In this document: positions 1-8,567 of the stretch, one piece after another
Layout of the letters: the number at the start of each line of letters is the position of its first letter
Numbering within the stretch: position 1 is the stretch's first letter
Assembly (NCBI RefSeq): GCF_001426435.1
Contig: NZ_LMER01000017.1
Coordinates: 436-64,435 of the forward strand
Origin: Angustibacter sp. Root456
Lineage (GTDB): Bacteria; Actinomycetota; Actinomycetes; Actinomycetales; Angustibacteraceae
Direction of reading: 5' to 3'
Length of the DNA: 64,000 bases
The notes under the pieces: generated by a model
Databases searched by the model: none
Told to the model about the DNA's origin: nothing
The model's input: only the letters and a program-made list of their open reading frames with translations
Position numbers and translations under genes: made by a program

Positions 1-94
1 ACGGCAGCGCACTGAGGCGGTCCAAGACCTCCTCGAGGTCGGACAGCACGACGTCCAGCGCTGTCGCGCCGCCGCTGTCCGCCCGATTCGTCAT
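1..94 (-). CDS. N-terminal fragment of an unknown protein, cut by the window edge
   Basis: An ATG at 94 opens a frame with no stop down to base 1, giving 31 residues that start MTNRADSGGATALDVVL and continue as an acidic, probably helical stretch (DLEEVLDRL). The rest lies outside the window. No family can be named from so little. It is called as coding because the frame is open and has the usual GC-rich third positions. It would be transcribed away from the peptidase gene that starts at 502. Confidence 0.4.
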   Translation of the reverse strand, partial: MTNRADSGGATALDVVLSDLEEVLDRLSALP

Positions 95-501
95 GCGACA
101 AACCTACGCACCACCACCGACAGACGCGCTGTCCCGCAACCGGTCTGTGGACAGCGCCGGTTGATTCGTCAACCTGTGGATGACGAGCGCGACGCGCCCG
201 TTCGGCCCCGGCGATCAGTTGCATTGCGGCAGAACAAGCCCAAGGGTCCCGGCTGTCAGCAAATGTGGGCGAACCCCTGTCGGCGGACCCACCGCGCGAG
301 TAACGTCATCGACTGTCGCGGCACCGCCGCACCCACGCCGGATCACGACCGGCAGCGTCACAGTGAGCCCCGCCGGGTGGCGAGGGACAGGCACCGCGGG
401 TCCGTACCGGCCCGTTTCCACGACAGCGGACACCGCCGGGGGGCGGTCGACCTGCGACGCCCCGACGGCGACGTCCTCATTCGCTCCAGTGAGGAAACCC
501 C
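95..501. other. Gene-free stretch upstream of the C1A peptidase
   Basis: About 400 bases without a credible gene; the short frames here lack ribosome binding sites and overlap one another. Two CTGTGGA elements (145-154 and 174-183) resemble the reverse complement of DnaA boxes with one or two mismatches. They are too weak to call an origin. The stretch probably holds the promoter of the peptidase operon and the divergent gene ending at base 1. Confidence 0.4.
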
Positions 502-1617
502 ATGGCCGAGAAGGCATCACTTGACCTTGGCGCGCTGCGCAGCGCGCTGGCAAAGGAACCTGAGGCGTGGTCGATGTCGATGACGACGATGACCGCGCTC
601 ACCGAGGGCGAACGGCGGCTGCGTCTCGGCGTCCCCCCGACGCCCGGGCTCGACACCGCCCGCCTCGAGGACGACAAGGAGGTCCACCGGGCCGCAGCCA
701 TCGGCGCTCGTGCCGATGCCGTGGGCGCACCGGCGGCATTCGACCTGCGCAACGTCGGAGGCGTCAGCTACGTGACTCCCGTACGCGACCAGGGGTCGTG
801 CGGTTCGTGCGTCGCGTTCGGCACCGTCGGGGCGCTCGAGGGCGTCGCCAGGTACGCCCGCAGGACGCCCGCCCTCAAGGTCGACCTCTCCGAGGCCCAC
901 CTGTTCTACGTCTACGGGCGCGCGGCCGGCGCCACCTGTGGAACGGGCTGGTGGCCCGACCAGGCGTACAACGCGGCGCGCGACAGCGGCGTGACGTTCG
1001 AGGACTACTACCCGTACACGGCAGGAGACCAGGACGGGAACACCAAGATCAACGCCGATTGGCGCAACCGACTGGCGAAGGTGACCACCTGGCAGATGCT
1101 GAGCGGCAACGCGGCCGGGATGAAGCAGTACATCTCGACGTACGGCGCGATCAGCGCCTGCCTGGACGTCTACCAGGACTTCTTCAGCTACGGCAGCGGC
1201 GTGTACCGGCACGTCACCGGCAGCTACGCCGGCGGCCACTGCGTCACGCTCATCGGCTACTCCGACAGCGACCAGTGCTGGATCGCGAAGAACTCCTGGG
1301 GGCCGGGCTGGGGCGACGGCGGCTTCGTGCGGATCGGGTACGGCGAGTGCCGGATCGAGTCCTACCAGGTGTGCGGCGCGCAGGGCGTGAACCTGCGTTG
1401 GTGGAACCCCGACCAGACCATCGCCGGGCTGTGGAGCAACGAGGCGGACGGCAACGTCTGGGCCTACGGCTCCGACCGCGGCTGGCTCAAGCTCGACAGC
1501 GGCACGGTGGCCACGAACTCCGCGATGCTGGCCGAGCTCGCGGCGTCCAAGGCGGCCGGCAAGAAGGTCGGCCTCTTCGAGGACAACGGCTCCGTGCAAC
1601 AGATCTACGCGTGGTGA
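502..1617 (+). CDS. Papain-like (C1A) cysteine peptidase without a signal peptide
   Basis: This is a 371-residue cysteine endopeptidase of the papain fold. Residues 1-77 are a short pro-region-like segment. The mature domain runs from about 78 to 300, with the oxyanion glutamine and nucleophile in DQGSCGSCVAF (Gln97, Cys103), the catalytic histidine in GGHCVTLIGY (His246) and asparagine in AKNSWGPGWG (Asn264). The residue after the nucleophile is Val where papains have Trp. Residues from about 308 to 371 form an extra tryptophan-rich module ending QQIYAW. There is no signal peptide or membrane helix, so it should stay in the cytoplasm or leave by a non-classical route. The next gene, 11 bases on, carries a related C-terminal module, and a chagasin-type inhibitor converges on the pair. 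Confidence 0.9.
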   Translation: MAEKASLDLGALRSALAKEPEAWSMSMTTMTALTEGERRLRLGVPPTPGLDTARLEDDKEVHRAAAIGARADAVGAPAAFDLRNVGGVSYVTPVRDQGSCGSCVAFGTVGALEGVARYARRTPALKVDLSEAHLFYVYGRAAGATCGTGWWPDQAYNAARDSGVTFEDYYPYTAGDQDGNTKINADWRNRLAKVTTWQMLSGNAAGMKQYISTYGAISACLDVYQDFFSYGSGVYRHVTGSYAGGHCVTLIGYSDSDQCWIAKNSWGPGWGDGGFVRIGYGECRIESYQVCGAQGVNLRWWNPDQTIAGLWSNEADGNVWAYGSDRGWLKLDSGTVATNSAMLAELAASKAAGKKVGLFEDNGSVQQIYAW

Positions 1618-1628
1618 GAGGACCAGCC

Positions 1629-2069
1629 ATGACGACGAAGACCAGGACCGCGAGCCCGTCGCTCGTGCCGTCGCAGACGACGACGGAAGGGCTGTCCGTC
1701 GACACGGGGGGCATGAGCCGGCCGACCGAGATGCCCGACACCCACGGCGCGGCTCTTGCCGTCGGCGCTGGCGAGCAGTGGCCGGTGCTCACGCCACCGG
1801 GGACCGCCGGTGCGGCCACGACCGCGGCCGTCACCGGCGTCACGGGCACGTGGACGTCCGGCGTGATGGTGGACGCCACGTGGTCGATCAACGAGACGCG
1901 CAACGCGTGGTTCCACGTCACGGGTGGCGCGTGGAAGAAGATCTTCAACGGCACCGACGGCGCCTTCATGGCGCTGTGCACGCTGGCGGCGCAGGCCAAG
2001 CAGACCGGGCACCAGATGGCGATCCGCGAGGAGGCGGACGGCATGGTGCACGAGATCTACCTCTGGTAG
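1629..2069 (+). CDS. Small partner protein sharing the peptidase C-terminal module
   Basis: A 146-residue protein of unknown function starting ATG 11 bases after the peptidase stop, so probably co-transcribed. Residues 1-65 are low-complexity (Thr/Pro/Ala/Gly). Residues 74-146 align with the last 64 residues of the peptidase: GTWTS against GLWSN, then a W-K/L core, LAAQAK..G against LAASKAAG, and the endings HEIYLW against QQIYAW. There is no catalytic motif, signal peptide or membrane helix. The shared module suggests substrate recognition, targeting or pairing with the peptidase, which is inference from position and similarity only. Confidence 0.75.
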   Translation: MTTKTRTASPSLVPSQTTTEGLSVDTGGMSRPTEMPDTHGAALAVGAGEQWPVLTPPGTAGAATTAAVTGVTGTWTSGVMVDATWSINETRNAWFHVTGGAWKKIFNGTDGAFMALCTLAAQAKQTGHQMAIREEADGMVHEIYLW

Positions 2070-2073
2070 GCGC

Positions 2074-2376
2074 TCACGAGGCGTTGACGACGACCTCGAG
2101 CGTCTCAGCGGCGGCGGGCTCCCACGCCCGCCGCCGCTGCACGTGCAGGTGGTGCTCGCCGACGGCGGTCGCTCGCACCGTGATCACGCGCCGTCCAGCC
2201 GCTCCAGGGGCCTGCGACTTCGGCGGCTCAAACCGCGTGTCGTCGACCTCGACCCCCTGCGGGGCATCGGCCACCTCCCACTGGTACCCCGTGGTGGGCG
2301 TCTCCTCGAGGCTGATGACCACCTCCTCGTCGACGCCGACGTCGCACCTTCCAGGAGCTTGTACCTGCACGCTCAT
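2074..2376 (-). CDS. Chagasin-type (I42) inhibitor of papain-like cysteine peptidases
   Basis: The 100-residue protein carries family I42 hallmarks: an ETPTTGYQW loop (the NPTTGY loop that inserts into the papain cleft), a basic-Trp loop RRRAWEP corresponding to the RPW motif, and an immunoglobulin-like strand pattern. The central GxG loop region is less clear. The start at 2376 is preceded by a GGGAAGGGAG ribosome binding site. It lacks the signal or lipoprotein peptide many bacterial chagasins carry, which matches the non-secreted peptidase opposite. The gene converges on the peptidase pair, 4 bases from its end, so it is most simply the dedicated inhibitor protecting the producing cell. 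The family is well supported; the pairing is inferred. Confidence 0.8.
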   Translation of the reverse strand: MSVQVQAPGRCDVGVDEEVVISLEETPTTGYQWEVADAPQGVEVDDTRFEPPKSQAPGAAGRRVITVRATAVGEHHLHVQRRRAWEPAAAETLEVVVNAS

Positions 2377-2543
2377 GACCGGCTCCCTTCCCCCGACCAT
2401 GGTGCGCCTGCCGGCGCCTTGAGATCCAGGGCCAACGGCTGCTGTTCGCAAGAACCCGCCGTCGTCCGGCCTGGCGGCACGGGCCGGGGTGTCGCAGCCG
2501 AACCTCGGCCGGTGGCTGCGCGATGACGGGTACGGTGCCGGCC

Positions 2544-2711
2544 ATGGATCGCACCACGACCTCCGCGCGCCCAGCCACCTGCCAGCCCGCCATGGCCGGT
2601 CTCGCACCCTGCGACAACTGCGGTGCGCCCATGCGCTGGGAGACGTCGCACCAGCGCTGCGACACCTGCGGGCACATCGTGCCGTGCTGCGAGGGCGCCC
2701 CGCTCGGCTGA
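2544..2711 (+). CDS. Mini zinc-ribbon protein
   Basis: The 55-residue protein has two CxxC knuckles (CDNC and CDTC) 16 residues apart, followed by a Cys-Cys pair near the end, so it probably binds one zinc ion as a rubredoxin-like ribbon. An in-frame ATG at 2523 would add seven residues. The inner ATG is chosen because the residues before it look like untranslated leader. Function is unknown; such mini-ribbons are common in actinomycetes. Confidence 0.55.
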   Translation: MDRTTTSARPATCQPAMAGLAPCDNCGAPMRWETSHQRCDTCGHIVPCCEGAPLG

Positions 2712-2729
2712 CCACGCGCCGCCCTCAGC

Positions 2730-3209
2730 TCAGCGCGGCGCGGGGAACGTGTAGAGGTTCTCGGAGTACACCGCGTCCTCCCACCACGGATCAGGCAGCT
2801 CGTCGTCGTAGGCGCTGACCGCCGGGCGGGTCGGGTCGCCGTACCGCTCACGCAGGCGCTCTCGACGGACGTCGCGCAGCACCGCCAGCGTCTCGAGCCG
2901 CACGCACTGCGCTGCCGGCGCCCCGGCGTCAGAGTGCCGGCGCAGCCACGTGACGAGCCTGCCGTACAGCGAGGGCATGGTGTCGTACTGGTCGCTGGGC
3001 AGCTGATCCGCGGCCGCCCTCCCCAACTGGTCAGCCACGCGCAGCAGCAGGCGCACACCGGGTCCGCAGTCGCTCTCACCGTCGACCGGCGACCGCAGTG
3101 GCGCCAGGGTCCGCTCGTAACGCTGACGGGTCGTGGGGGTCCGCTCCCCCGAGGCGGCGTCGAGGAAGGCATCGAGCAAGTGGTCGGTCTCGTCGTCCAT
3201 GATCACCAT
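2730..3209 (-). CDS. Unknown soluble protein with an integrase-like helical N-terminus
   Basis: A 159-residue protein with no catalytic motif that I recognise. Its first 45 residues (LLDAFLDAASGERTPTTRQR) have the spacing of the SAM-like core-binding helices of tyrosine recombinases, but no recombinase domain follows. The C-terminus is acidic and aromatic (DPWWEDAVYSENLYTF). The start is taken at the first of two close ATGs (3209, 3200). It is divergent from the FtsH gene with about 115 bases between them. No function is proposed. Confidence 0.6.
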   Translation of the reverse strand: MVIMDDETDHLLDAFLDAASGERTPTTRQRYERTLAPLRSPVDGESDCGPGVRLLLRVADQLGRAAADQLPSDQYDTMPSLYGRLVTWLRRHSDAGAPAAQCVRLETLAVLRDVRRERLRERYGDPTRPAVSAYDDELPDPWWEDAVYSENLYTFPAPR

Positions 3210-3324
3210 GGTGACGAGTTCTGGGTGGCTGTCGCTGCCGTCGTCCACAGGCTCTCGTCTCAGCCCCCGGAATGTCCGGGGTGGCGCGGTCAAGGGCTGA
3301 ACCTCAGCCGCCGACAACACGACG

Positions 3325-5277
3325 GTGAGCCCGAACGAGTCCCCCCGAGCCCAGCGCAGCTCCGGCCCCACCCGCCCGGTGCCCGCGCGGTCGTCACGTG
3401 CCGTCGCCCTGGCGCGCCGGTCGGTCCGGCGCGCCCACGGCTGGTTCGAGCGTCAGCCACGCGGCCGGCGTTGGGCCACGGTCGTGCTGCTCGCGGCCGT
3501 CCTCGCGGGAGCCGCGCTCATCGGCTGGGGGTCGTCGTCGGGCCCTGACGCGACGACGGTGCCGCTGTCGCAGGCAGTGAGCGAGATCAAGTCCGGCGAC
3601 ATCGCCGCCGCCAAGGTCGACGACACCACCGCACGCGTCGTGCTCACCCGCACGCAGGACGCGGGCGGCAGCCGGATCCAGGCGCGCTTCCCCCTCGGCT
3701 ACTCCGACACCCTCACCGACGACCTGATCGCGGCGGGCGTCCGCACGCAGGCGGCGTCGCTCGAGACCAGCGTGTGGGAGAGCCCGCTGCTGCTGACCCT
3801 CGTGCCGGTGGCGCTGATCATCGGGTTCCTCCTCTACGTCGCGAAGTCCGGCGGCCTCACCGGCGGTATCGGCAAGTTCAGTGGTCGCCGCGGTCGCGAG
3901 ATCAGCGAGGTGCCGAGCACCCGCTTCGAGGACGTCGCCGGGGCCGAGGAGGCGCTCACCGAGATGCAGGAGCTCGTGGAGTTCCTAAGGGACGGCGAGC
4001 GATTCACGCGCGTCGGCGCCAAGCCGCCCCGCGGCGCTCTGCTCGTGGGACCGCCCGGCACCGGCAAGACGCTGCTGGCTCGCGCCGTGGCCGGTGAGGC
4101 CGGAGTCCCGTTCTTCGCCCTGGCTGGCTCGGACTTCGTCGAGACCTTCGCCGGGGTGGGCGCCAAGCGGGTGCGCGACCTGTTCGACGCCGCCCGCGCG
4201 GCCGGCTCGGCCATCGTGTTCATCGACGAGATCGACGCCATCGGGCGAGCTCGCGGCAGCGGGTCGGTCAGCGGCGCCGACAGCGAGCGGGAGAACACCC
4301 TCATCGCCATGCTCGACCAGATGGACGGCTTCGACACCGCCCACCGCATCATCGTGCTGGCCGCCACCAACCGCGCCGACGTCCTCGACCCCGCGCTGAC
4401 GCGCCCGGGACGGCTCGACCGGCAGATTCAGGTGCCCGCGCCTGATCGCCTGGGCCGCACCGCGATCCTGCGCGTGCACACCCGTGGGCGTCCGGTGAGC
4501 GACGACGTCGACCTGGTCACGATCGCGCGCCGGACGCCGGGCATGAGCGGTGCCGAGCTCGCGCAGGTCGTCAACGAGGCGTGCATGGAGGCGGCGCGCC
4601 GGTCCACGGACCTGGTCGACGCCGACTGCTTCGACTCCGCGATCGCGACGGTCGCCCTGGGCCGCGCCCGGACGTCCGCGCTGGTCACGGACTTCGACCG
4701 CGAGGTCACGGCGTGGCACGAGGCCGGTCACACACTGGCCGCGCTGCTGCTGCCTGACGCCGACGACCCGGTGCAGGTGTCGATCATCCCGCGCGGCCCG
4801 GCGGGCGGCGTCACCTGGATGAGCGGCAACGACGACATCTTCCTCACGCGCGCCCGCGCGCTGGCCGATCTTCGGGTCTCGCTGGCCGGCCGGGCCGCCG
4901 AGGAGATCCTGCTCGACGGCGAGTACACCCAGGGCGCGCACGGCGACCTCGACGCCGCCACCCGCCGGGCCATGGCCATGGTGACGAAGTACGGCATGTC
5001 CCGGCTCGGCTACGTCCTGGTGGACGACGAGACCGTGCGCATGGGCGGCCCTGTGGCGCTGCAGGTCCGTGAGGTCGCCGAAGAGCTGCTGTCAGAGGCC
5101 CACACCGACGCCTACGCCTTGCTGAGCGAGCACCACGAGCTGCTGCGGCGGGTCGCCGTCGAGCTGCTCGACAAGGAGAACCTCAGCCTGCGTGAGCTGA
5201 GGACGATCGTGGACGACGCTGCAGCAACAGCTTTCATCCCGCGTCAGGCCGACCCCGGCTCACCGGTCCGAACGTGA
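3325..5277 (+). CDS. ftsH: FtsH-type membrane ATP-dependent zinc metalloprotease, divergent paralogue
   Basis: This 650-residue AAA+ protease degrades membrane and short-lived cytosolic proteins. Membrane helices lie at about 51-68 and 153-172 around a small extracytoplasmic domain. The AAA module has Walker A GPPGTGKT (242-249), Walker B IVFIDEID (297-304) and the second region of homology around ATNRADVLDPAL. The metallopeptidase site is HEAGH (465-469), with a GAHGDLDAAT segment supplying the third ligand. The pore loop reads FVETFAGVGA where most FtsH proteins have FVEMFVGVGA. None of the usual housekeeping neighbours (tilS, hpt, folE) is here, so it is probably an accessory copy. It starts at GTG. 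Confidence 0.9.
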   Translation: MSPNESPRAQRSSGPTRPVPARSSRAVALARRSVRRAHGWFERQPRGRRWATVVLLAAVLAGAALIGWGSSSGPDATTVPLSQAVSEIKSGDIAAAKVDDTTARVVLTRTQDAGGSRIQARFPLGYSDTLTDDLIAAGVRTQAASLETSVWESPLLLTLVPVALIIGFLLYVAKSGGLTGGIGKFSGRRGREISEVPSTRFEDVAGAEEALTEMQELVEFLRDGERFTRVGAKPPRGALLVGPPGTGKTLLARAVAGEAGVPFFALAGSDFVETFAGVGAKRVRDLFDAARAAGSAIVFIDEIDAIGRARGSGSVSGADSERENTLIAMLDQMDGFDTAHRIIVLAATNRADVLDPALTRPGRLDRQIQVPAPDRLGRTAILRVHTRGRPVSDDVDLVTIARRTPGMSGAELAQVVNEACMEAARRSTDLVDADCFDSAIATVALGRARTSALVTDFDREVTAWHEAGHTLAALLLPDADDPVQVSIIPRGPAGGVTWMSGNDDIFLTRARALADLRVSLAGRAAEEILLDGEYTQGAHGDLDAATRRAMAMVTKYGMSRLGYVLVDDETVRMGGPVALQVREVAEELLSEAHTDAYALLSEHHELLRRVAVELLDKENLSLRELRTIVDDAAATAFIPRQADPGSPVRT

Positions 5278-5306
5278 GTAACCAGACCGCCGGCGCGTTC
5301 ATGGCG

Positions 5307-5744
5307 TCAGCGGTCCTGAGCGGGCCGAGGAGCGACTTTGCTCGGGGCGACTCCTCGGCTCCGCTCGACGGGGTGCTTGGCAGCCGAGGCGGCGATCTTC
5401 GACAGCGCAGCGGCATGCAGATCGACATCACACTGGTCGGCGAGACCCACGAGGTACACGAGCACGTCGGCCAGCTCCTCGGCGACTCGCGCGCGCAGCG
5501 GCTCTTCCTTGACAGCATCCGCAGCGGTGTCCGCGGGTAGCCACTGGAAGAGCTCAGCCAGCTCGCCGACCTCACCCACCAGCGCGAGCAACACCGACTT
5601 GGGGTCCTGAAACCGCTGCCACTCTCGCTCCGCGATGAACGCGCGGGCGGCATTCCTGATCTCGACCAGATCTGACACGGTCGCGAGTATGCCGTCCACG
5701 TCCGCCGTCGCCACGGAGGGCCCCGCTAGAGTCGGCATCGTCAT
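5307..5744 (-). CDS. MazG-like nucleotide pyrophosphohydrolase
   Basis: A 145-residue single-domain all-alpha NTP pyrophosphatase, the dCTPase/MazG-like kind that hydrolyses (d)NTPs to monophosphate and pyrophosphate. The metal-binding pattern is intact: EVGELAE supplies ExxE and EELADVL supplies ExxD. The EWQRFQDPKSVLLALVGEVG segment is typical of the subfamily. An alternative ATG lies two codons downstream of the chosen one. The gene is divergent from the nuclease/helicase gene at 5822, sharing a promoter region of under 80 bases. That arrangement suggests joint function, perhaps nucleotide depletion or sanitation in a defence response. Confidence 0.8.
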   Translation of the reverse strand: MTMPTLAGPSVATADVDGILATVSDLVEIRNAARAFIAEREWQRFQDPKSVLLALVGEVGELAELFQWLPADTAADAVKEEPLRARVAEELADVLVYLVGLADQCDVDLHAAALSKIAASAAKHPVERSRGVAPSKVAPRPAQDR

Positions 5745-5821
5745 CGCGGAACGACGGGCTTCCGACACAGGACACGCCCCCACCCGCACGAGTCACTTCG
5801 TGCTGCCTGGGGACAAGACCT

Positions 5822-7693
5822 GTGACGCTGTACCGGCAATCGGTCCGCGGATTCTCTGCCGTCGAGCATCGGCTCGCTGACCTGCTGGCGGAGCAGATGA
5901 CCATTCGCGGCGGTCGGCGCCCTTCTCCGGGCGAGTACCGATCGTGGGAGCGCAGCCTGCCTGCACTTCGGGCGGACCTGCTCGCGGCCGGCCTGGAGGA
6001 CGTCGAGATGCTGGTCGAGTACCAGCTACCGCTCAGCAGCAAGCGCGCCGACGTCGTGTTGGCTGGGCGGCATCCGGTGTCCGGTGGTCCGTCGTACGTG
6101 ATCGTGGAGCTCAAGCAGTGGAGCACCGCTCACGCCTTCGAGGACAGCGACTCGCTGGTGCAGGTCGAGCAGTACGGCCACCGAGCAGTGACGCATCCTG
6201 CGATCCAGGTGCGCGCGTACTGCGACTACCTCCTGGACTTCACGGCGTCGCTGGAAGGCCAACAAGACCGTGTTGCGGGCGCGGCCTACCTGCACAACGC
6301 AACGGACCACGGCGTCGCGGATTTGTTCCGCCGACCCGACGACGCGCTGGGAAGACTGTTCACTGGGCAGCGACGCAGCGAGTTCCAGGAGTTCTTGGCT
6401 TCGCGATTCACACCTGGGGTGAGCGGCGCACCCTACGCTGACGAGCTGCTCGCCAGCCGCATCGCGCCATCCAGGCAGCTGCTCTCGGTCGCTGCGGACG
6501 AGGTCCAGCGGCGTGAGATGTTCGTCCTTCTGGACGAGCAGCGCGACGCCTACAACTTCGTCCTGCACGCGGTCGAGCGAGCGCAACGCTCCAACACCAA
6601 GACGGCCGTGGTCGTCTCCGGCGGCCCCGGGAGCGGGAAGAGCGTCATCGCGCTCTCGCTCCTCGGGGAGCTGTCACGTCAGGGTCGTGCCGTCGTGCAC
6701 GCGACGGGATCGCGGTCGTTCACCCACACGCTGCGCAAGGTGGCAGGACGGCGCGCTCCCGCCGTGCAGAAGCTCTTTCAGTACTTCAACTCCTTCATCA
6801 CGGCCCAGCCCAACGATCTCGACGCGCTGATCCTGGACGAGGCGCACCGCATCCGGGAGACGTCGGTCTCGCGGTGGACGCGAGCCGAGCACCGCACCGG
6901 CCGGCCCCAGATCGACGAGTTGCTTGATGCGGCACACGTACCCGTGTTCCTGCTGGACGAGTTCCAGGTGGTGCGGCCCGGCGAGCAGGGAACGGTCGAG
7001 GAGATCGAACGCCACGCGGCCAGCAAGGGCATCAGCGTGGAGAAGATCTATCTGGACTCGCAGTTCCGCTGCGGCGGCTCGGCTGCCTTCATCGACTGGA
7101 CCAAGCGGCTGCTTGAGCTCGAACCGGGTGGGCCCCTTGTCTGGGCGGGCGACGGCCGCTTCGACGTCCAGGTGGTCGACTCACCCCAGGAGATGGAGGC
7201 ACTGCTCGCGGCACGGAACGACGACGGCTACGGTGCGCGGATCGCAGCGGGTTACTGCTGGCCGTGGAGCGACCCCACCCGCGATGGTCAGCTGGTGAAG
7301 GACGTCCGGATCGGCGACTGGTCACGTCCATGGAACCTCAAGGGAGACCGTTCGGTCGGCGGGGCCCCCGCGGCGGCTCTCTGGGCCACGGATCCCGCAG
7401 GGTTCGGGCAGGTGGGATGCATCTACACCGCCCAAGGATTTGAGTACGACTACGCCGGAGTGATCATCGGGCCGGACCTGGTCTGGCGCGGGGACCACTG
7501 GGTGTCCGTCCGCTCTGCCAACCGGGACCCGGACTTCAGGAACCGCACTCGGGTCAGCGACGCCGACTTCGACAGGCTCGTGCGAAACGTCTACAAGGTC
7601 CTGCTGACGCGCGGGATGCGCGGGTTGGTCATCCACTCACCTGACGCCGAGACGAACCGCTTCCTCGAGTCGCTGATGGTCGACCAGAGCTAG
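5822..7693 (+). CDS. PD-(D/E)XK nuclease-like / superfamily 1 helicase (DUF2075) protein
   Basis: A 623-residue, two-part protein. In the N-terminal part, RADVVL (Asp77) followed by YVIVELKQW (Glu96, Lys98) gives the D...ExK signature of restriction-like nucleases. From about 235 on it is a DUF2075/Schlafen-like helicase: a Q-motif-like DEQRDAYN, Walker A GGPGSGKS (267-274), Walker B LILDEAH (336-342), a YLDSQFRCGG motif and a late YTAQGFEYDYAGV motif. DUF2075 proteins are often found in phage-defence neighbourhoods. Pairing with the divergent MazG-like enzyme supports a defence or DNA-repair role, but no specific activity can be proven from sequence. Confidence 0.8.
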   Translation: MTLYRQSVRGFSAVEHRLADLLAEQMTIRGGRRPSPGEYRSWERSLPALRADLLAAGLEDVEMLVEYQLPLSSKRADVVLAGRHPVSGGPSYVIVELKQWSTAHAFEDSDSLVQVEQYGHRAVTHPAIQVRAYCDYLLDFTASLEGQQDRVAGAAYLHNATDHGVADLFRRPDDALGRLFTGQRRSEFQEFLASRFTPGVSGAPYADELLASRIAPSRQLLSVAADEVQRREMFVLLDEQRDAYNFVLHAVERAQRSNTKTAVVVSGGPGSGKSVIALSLLGELSRQGRAVVHATGSRSFTHTLRKVAGRRAPAVQKLFQYFNSFITAQPNDLDALILDEAHRIRETSVSRWTRAEHRTGRPQIDELLDAAHVPVFLLDEFQVVRPGEQGTVEEIERHAASKGISVEKIYLDSQFRCGGSAAFIDWTKRLLELEPGGPLVWAGDGRFDVQVVDSPQEMEALLAARNDDGYGARIAAGYCWPWSDPTRDGQLVKDVRIGDWSRPWNLKGDRSVGGAPAAALWATDPAGFGQVGCIYTAQGFEYDYAGVIIGPDLVWRGDHWVSVRSANRDPDFRNRTRVSDADFDRLVRNVYKVLLTRGMRGLVIHSPDAETNRFLESLMVDQS

Positions 7694-7719
7694 CAGGTCG
7701 GCGGCGAACGACCGCCGGC

Positions 7720-7872
7720 TCAGGCGCGCTCGCGCTTCAGCCAGCCCCAGACGCTCGTGGCCAAGAAGAGCACCAGGCCGATGACGGCGAGCCAGAGCAG
7801 GCCCTTGATCACGAAGCCGATGATGGCCAGCACGAGCCAGATGAAGAGCAGCAGCAGGATGAGGCGGATCAT
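7720..7872 (-). CDS. 50-residue hydrophobic membrane peptide
   Basis: The protein is almost entirely one or two membrane helices (LILLLLFIWLVLAIIGF then LLWLAVIGLVLFLA) ending in a basic tail KRERA. It matches the general form of actinobacterial small membrane proteins of unknown function. The ATG at 7872 lies some 90 bases from the divergent sigma factor gene. No function is proposed. Confidence 0.6.
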   Translation of the reverse strand: MIRLILLLLFIWLVLAIIGFVIKGLLWLAVIGLVLFLATSVWGWLKRERA

Positions 7873-7961
7873 GCCGCCATCCTCGCGCTGACCGGTGAGC
7901 CTCGCGACCGCACCGGGCGGCCAACTACCTGACGTCGGCTGGTCGGCGCTGTCACCCTGTC

Positions 7962-8567
7962 GTGAACCGATCCGCCCGCTCGATGGCACAAAGAGGCGTG
8001 ACACCCGTGAGATGGCCGGACGCGCCGGGCGCAGAGCTGGACGACGCACTCAGCGACGTCCAGCTGCTGGCCCACGTCCGCGAGGGTGACCGCGGTGCCC
8101 TGCACGAGCTGTTCCTGCGGCACGAGGCCTGGGTGGCGGCGCGCGTCCGCCGGCGCTGCGCCGACCCGGACGTCGTCGACGAGGTGGTGCAGGACACGTT
8201 CCTCACCGTGTGGCGGTCAGCCGACCGCTACAGCGGCTCCGGGGACGTCGCGGCGTGGATCTGGGGTATCGCGATCCGCACGCTGCTGCACAGACTGCGG
8301 CCGCGCAAGTCGGTGCTGCACCGGCTGACCCACCTGCGCACCGAGCACGACCCGTCGGCTGAAGAGGCGGTGCTGGAGCGCCTCGAGCACAGCGACGCCG
8401 GCCGGGCGCTCGCGCGCCTGTCGCCCGAGCTGCGGGCGGTCGTGCAGGCCACCGTGCTCGACGGCCTGACCACCCGAGAGGCGGCGACGCTGCTCGGCAT
8501 CCCGGCCGGCACGGTCAAGAGCCGGATGAGCCGAGCCCGCACCGAGCTGAAGGAGGCTCTCCTGTGA
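7962..8567 (+). CDS. ECF-family RNA polymerase sigma factor
   Basis: A 201-residue sigma-70 family protein with region 2 at about 40-110 (DEVVQDTFLTVWRSADRY) and region 4 at about 140-195 (a helix-turn-helix reading TTREAATLLGIPAGTVKSRM). There is no region 3, so it is an extracytoplasmic-function type. The GTG at 7962 gives the longest product. An in-frame GTG at 7998 has AAAGAGG just one base upstream, too close to decide the start. It overlaps the anti-sigma gene by 4 bases and leads an operon reaching to 12795. Autoregulation is likely but no promoter motif was identified. Confidence 0.88.
   Translation: MNRSARSMAQRGVTPVRWPDAPGAELDDALSDVQLLAHVREGDRGALHELFLRHEAWVAARVRRRCADPDVVDEVVQDTFLTVWRSADRYSGSGDVAAWIWGIAIRTLLHRLRPRKSVLHRLTHLRTEHDPSAEEAVLERLEHSDAGRALARLSPELRAVVQATVLDGLTTREAATLLGIPAGTVKSRMSRARTELKEALL

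Noticed and set aside
145-183. Replication origin suggested by CTGTGGA elements
   Set aside because: Only two imperfect DnaA-like boxes, no AT-rich stretch, and no dnaA or dnaN nearby.
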